Shown: one piece after another, positions 61,618 through 64,000 of the stretch
How positions within the stretch are numbered: the first letter of the stretch is position 1
Layout: the number at the start of each line of letters is the position of its first letter
Source: Longicatena caecimuris
GTDB lineage: Bacteria; Bacillota_I; Bacilli_A; Erysipelotrichales; Erysipelotrichaceae
DNA length: 64,000 bases
Direction of reading: 5' to 3'
Assembly (NCBI RefSeq): GCF_004341945.1
Contig: NZ_SMBP01000014.1
Coordinates: forward strand, 1 to 64,000
Translations under genes and position numbers: made by a program
Notes under the pieces: model-generated
Told to the model about the DNA's origin: nothing
What the model saw: only the letters and a program-made list of their open reading frames with translations
The model's database searches: none

Positions 61618-64000
61618 TTATGATTTCTTCATCTTACGGCGTTTGAAAAAGTATGTACCAGCCAGACCACCAGCAGAAACAAACATCATAATTGCAAAGG
61701 CAAGGATATTTGTATTGTCGCCCGTTTTGGGGCTGTCTGTTTTCGTAGGTGTATCTGGTGTGGTTGGCTTCTCTGGTTCTTCTGGGGTAGGTGTTTCTGG
61801 TACTTCCTTGATAGTAACTGTCTGTCCGTCGTCCTCAATGTCATGATGCTCCGTAACTTTGATAGGTTTGTCTGGATTGCTTAAATCGTATAATTCCTCA
61901 AAAGTTACAAGCTGTTTACCGCCAAGAGTGGAAGCGTCAAAGGTAAACCCAATTTTAACTTCCATAGTTTCGCTGTCAGCCGTAAAGATGTAGTCATTCT
62001 CAATACGCTTGTCATTGATGATAAGCTCTGCATTTTCTTCTTTTAACATCTGCCAGCCCACAAGCTGATACTTCGTACCGACTTCTAAGCCCTCTAACTT
62101 GACTGTGTCAACGATAGTTACGTCTTTTCCAGCTTCAATCTCTTTCTTGCCGTCTTTATCCGTAGCTATCGTATGAATTTTGATGATACGCTCTGTGATA
62201 AGCACTGTCTGTCCGTCGTCCTCAATGTCCTTGTGTTCCGCAACTTTTACGGGTTCTTCTGAATTGCTTAAATCGTATAATTCCTCAAAGGTTACAAGGT
62301 TCTTACCGCCAAGAGCAGACGCATTGAAAGTATAGACGATTTCCACTTTCATAGCTTCATCATCAGCAACAAAAGTATAGTCATTTTCCACACGCTTGTT
62401 ATTGATGATTAGCTCTGCATTTTCTTCTTTTAACATCTGCCAGCCTTTCAACTGATACTTTGTCCCTTTGATAAGACCGTCTAATTCGACTGTATCAATG
62501 ATAGTTACGTCTTTCCCAGCAAGAATAGTCTTTTCGCCGTCCTTGCTGGTAGCGGTAGTATGGATAGTGATTTCTTTTTCGTATTCATCAGTCAGCGTAC
62601 CTAAATCAACCACAACCTTATTTCTGGAAATGACAATCTCAAACGGTGGAATAAGTTTGAAGCCTTTGTTGCTTTCACAACGTAATTCTTCAATGATGTA
62701 GGTATCATAAAGCAAAGCACCTTTGCTGTCGTCTGGTTCAGAAGTACCAAACCACACACCGTCCTCGCTTGTTTTTCCTGCATTGGTATTGTGCTTGTGG
62801 GAAGCCCAAGCAGAAGCAGTAGAGAATTGTCCGTTATCATCAGTTACAACAACATGACTTTCGCCCGTCGTCTTGCTTGTGATCCTAAACGGAACATCTG
62901 CAAGACGCTTGTGCGAACCTGCACCAATTTTTACGCCCTCAATATCGCCACGTTTAATCTGGTTATAGATAGAGTGGGCTTCGTCAGTCAAATCAACGAT
63001 TTTTCCATTCTCTGTGATTTCAAAATCAATCGGCTTTGCACCGCTAATTAAGTAACCCTCTGGCGGTTTTTGTTCAGACAATCTGTATTTTCCGTAAGGT
63101 AATAGGTCAGGAGAAGTAGAAGCGATACCCTCAATGTCGGTATGGATTGTCATTAACACTTCATTTTTCTTGTATAACTTGCCCTCAACTAAGACGGCAT
63201 TCTCATTTAAGGAAATGATTTCAAAGGCGGTATCTTTCAAAGTCGCACCGCCTTGAGCTTTCGTGTCTTTGGTTTCTAAATCTCGTTTCTGGATTTTCAC
63301 ACCGCCACGAATGACTTTATCAGAAACATGGTATTGATTGCTTCCAGATAATACGGCAAGGTCACCGTCCTCTGTAATCTGTGTCAGATACATTCCTTTT
63401 ATCTGTTCCTCGCTACCGTCAGCCTGCATATATGCACCCTCTAACAAGTAACCCGACGGACTTTTTGTTTCCTCAACAGTTAGTGTTCCTAATGGAAGTA
63501 CGTTTTTACCGTCCTGCGTATAGAAGCTGTCCCCAGATACTTTATATTTGTCAGCTAAACGAGTAATGTAATGGATAGCACCGTCTCTGTCTTTTTCAGC
63601 GATAGTCTTTGTTATCCATGTACGAGTTGCTTTGGCAGGAAGATTATCCTTGTTGTAGTAGCCAGCGTAGAAGTTCCATGTAAACTCTGCTCCCTCTAAA
63701 GAAGCGTTTCCTTGTGGATTGGATTTCTGTGTTTCCATGTCAATCTTGAAAAGCTCAATCAAGGTATCTGTTACCTTTGGAGTATCAGATACTTTCAAGG
63801 TTGCCGTCTTTCCAGCCTCCACACTCAAACTGTAAATAGTTTTATCAATTTTAAATCCTGCTGGTGCAGAAAGTTCCTTGATATATACTGTACTGGCTCT
63901 TACTTCAACGGCTTCTGTATTTCCGCTGGTATCTGTCGTAAGAGTGGCAAGCTGTTTCGTGCAGTCTTTATCAGAATACACACCATACGTTGCACCAGCG
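61618..64000 (-). CDS. SpaA/Cna-B and VaFE-repeat surface protein, C-terminal part
   Basis: At least 794 residues visible, with the N-terminus beyond 64000. SpaA/prealbumin-like domains come first (ASTVYIKELSAPAGFKIDKT, SPSGYLLEGAY, EQKPPEGYLISG), then two VaFE-type repeats (NLVTFEELYDLSN and QLVTFEELYDLSN), a Pro/Thr/Glu spacer and a sorting signal SPKTG with hydrophobic helix and KRRKMKKS tail. It is a wall-anchored adhesin with probable isopeptide bonds. It is transcribed ahead of orf23, so it heads the transfer operon or precedes it closely. Confidence 0.9.
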   Translation of the reverse strand, partial: AGATYGVYSDKDCTKQLATLTTDTSGNTEAVEVRASTVYIKELSAPAGFKIDKTIYSLSVEAGKTATLKVSDTPKVTDTLIELFKIDMETQKSNPQGNASLEGAEFTWNFYAGYYNKDNLPAKATRTWITKTIAEKDRDGAIHYITRLADKYKVSGDSFYTQDGKNVLPLGTLTVEETKSPSGYLLEGAYMQADGSEEQIKGMYLTQITEDGDLAVLSGSNQYHVSDKVIRGGVKIQKRDLETKDTKAQGGATLKDTAFEIISLNENAVLVEGKLYKKNEVLMTIHTDIEGIASTSPDLLPYGKYRLSEQKPPEGYLISGAKPIDFEITENGKIVDLTDEAHSIYNQIKRGDIEGVKIGAGSHKRLADVPFRITSKTTGESHVVVTDDNGQFSTASAWASHKHNTNAGKTSEDGVWFGTSEPDDSKGALLYDTYIIEELRCESNKGFKLIPPFEIVISRNKVVVDLGTLTDEYEKEITIHTTATSKDGEKTILAGKDVTIIDTVELDGLIKGTKYQLKGWQMLKEENAELIINNKRVENDYTFVADDEAMKVEIVYTFNASALGGKNLVTFEELYDLSNSEEPVKVAEHKDIEDDGQTVLITERIIKIHTIATDKDGKKEIEAGKDVTIVDTVKLEGLEVGTKYQLVGWQMLKEENAELIINDKRIENDYIFTADSETMEVKIGFTFDASTLGGKQLVTFEELYDLSNPDKPIKVTEHHDIEDDGQTVTIKEVPETPTPEEPEKPTTPDTPTKTDSPKTGDNTNILAFAIMMFVSAGGLAGTYFFKRRKMKKS

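Larger units (their letters stand above)
30303..64000. mobile_element. Tn916-family integrative conjugative element (incomplete at right edge)
   Basis: int, xis, orf8 and orf7 homologues, a tcpC-orf14-orf15-orf16-orf17-ardA transfer block, an orf19-orf20-orf21 block with oriT, and orf22-orf23 occur in Tn916 order, all on the minus strand. The exact int-side end is somewhere between about 30303 and 30620. Tn916 targets are AT-rich without a fixed duplication, so the junction cannot be fixed from this window. The other end lies past 64000. More than 33 kb of the element is visible, with about 16 kb of cargo and no tet(M). Confidence 0.92.

Noticed and set aside
30303-64000. tet(M) or other antibiotic resistance gene expected in a Tn916-like element
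   Set aside because: No ribosomal-protection protein or known resistance enzyme is encoded in the visible part. The orf9-tcpC interval holds other cargo.

Overview
The window looks like a low-GC Firmicute chromosome, probably a gut organism of the Erysipelotrichia or a related class. That placement is an inference from gene content: galactitol-type PTS, CobW pair, siroheme operon, Tn916-family conjugative element. About 1-30.3 kb is chromosome, almost all on the minus strand. From about 30.3 kb to the right edge is a Tn916-family integrative conjugative element (ICE) whose far end lies outside the window.

Chromosomal part, left to right. The window opens inside the 5' end of a group II (class C-like) intron that sits directly behind the terminator of a MarR-controlled heterodimeric ABC exporter operon. 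Next come a SUFU-domain protein and a catabolite-controlled sugar operon: DUF3284 protein, LicR-type PRD regulator, two EIIA proteins, EIIB, galactitol-type EIIC, Gfo/Idh/MocA oxidoreductase and aldose-1-epimerase. After these are a secreted GH25 lysozyme with nine BIG2 repeats, two CobW-family GTPases (one with a His-rich metal-binding loop), a histidine phosphatase and a PHP phosphatase. A six-gene operon (hemA-hemC-cobA/hemD-hemB-hemL-precorrin-2 dehydrogenase/chelatase) can supply siroheme. Then come an SDR dehydrogenase and, on the plus strand, a queuosine-precursor transporter with tgt.

The ICE backbone, read from the int end, is DR2 repeats, int, xis, orf8, orf7, an orf9 remnant, the cargo bay, tcpC/orf13, orf14, orf15, orf16, orf17, two ardA genes, orf19, a DUF3789 protein, orf20 relaxase, oriT, orf21/TcpA, orf22, orf23 and a large SpaA/VaFE surface protein that runs off the right edge. 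No tet(M) or other recognised resistance determinant is in the window.

The accessory DNA is the most unusual part. The bay between orf9 and tcpC (33.7-46.2 kb) is a nested mosaic. It holds two intact genes and one fragment of a small Spo0A-C-terminal-like family, two Cys-rich KTR genes (one with a nonsense codon) each beside the same hairpin, a truncated second tcpC, and a scar joining a DUF3788 start, 154 bp of orf7 and the last codons of tcpC. Between these landmarks lie regulator-plus-effector pairs: WYL/PfpI, AraC-GNAT/MATE, MerR/TrmO/GNAT, TetR/Ntn-hydrolase and LysR/DUF4865. A second kind of cargo, single AT-rich genes, lies between backbone genes at 54.4-55.0 kb and 58.2-60.6 kb, with a repeated intergenic motif at the gene 3' ends. 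The orf9 repressor has lost its DNA-binding half, so control of transfer may differ from Tn916.
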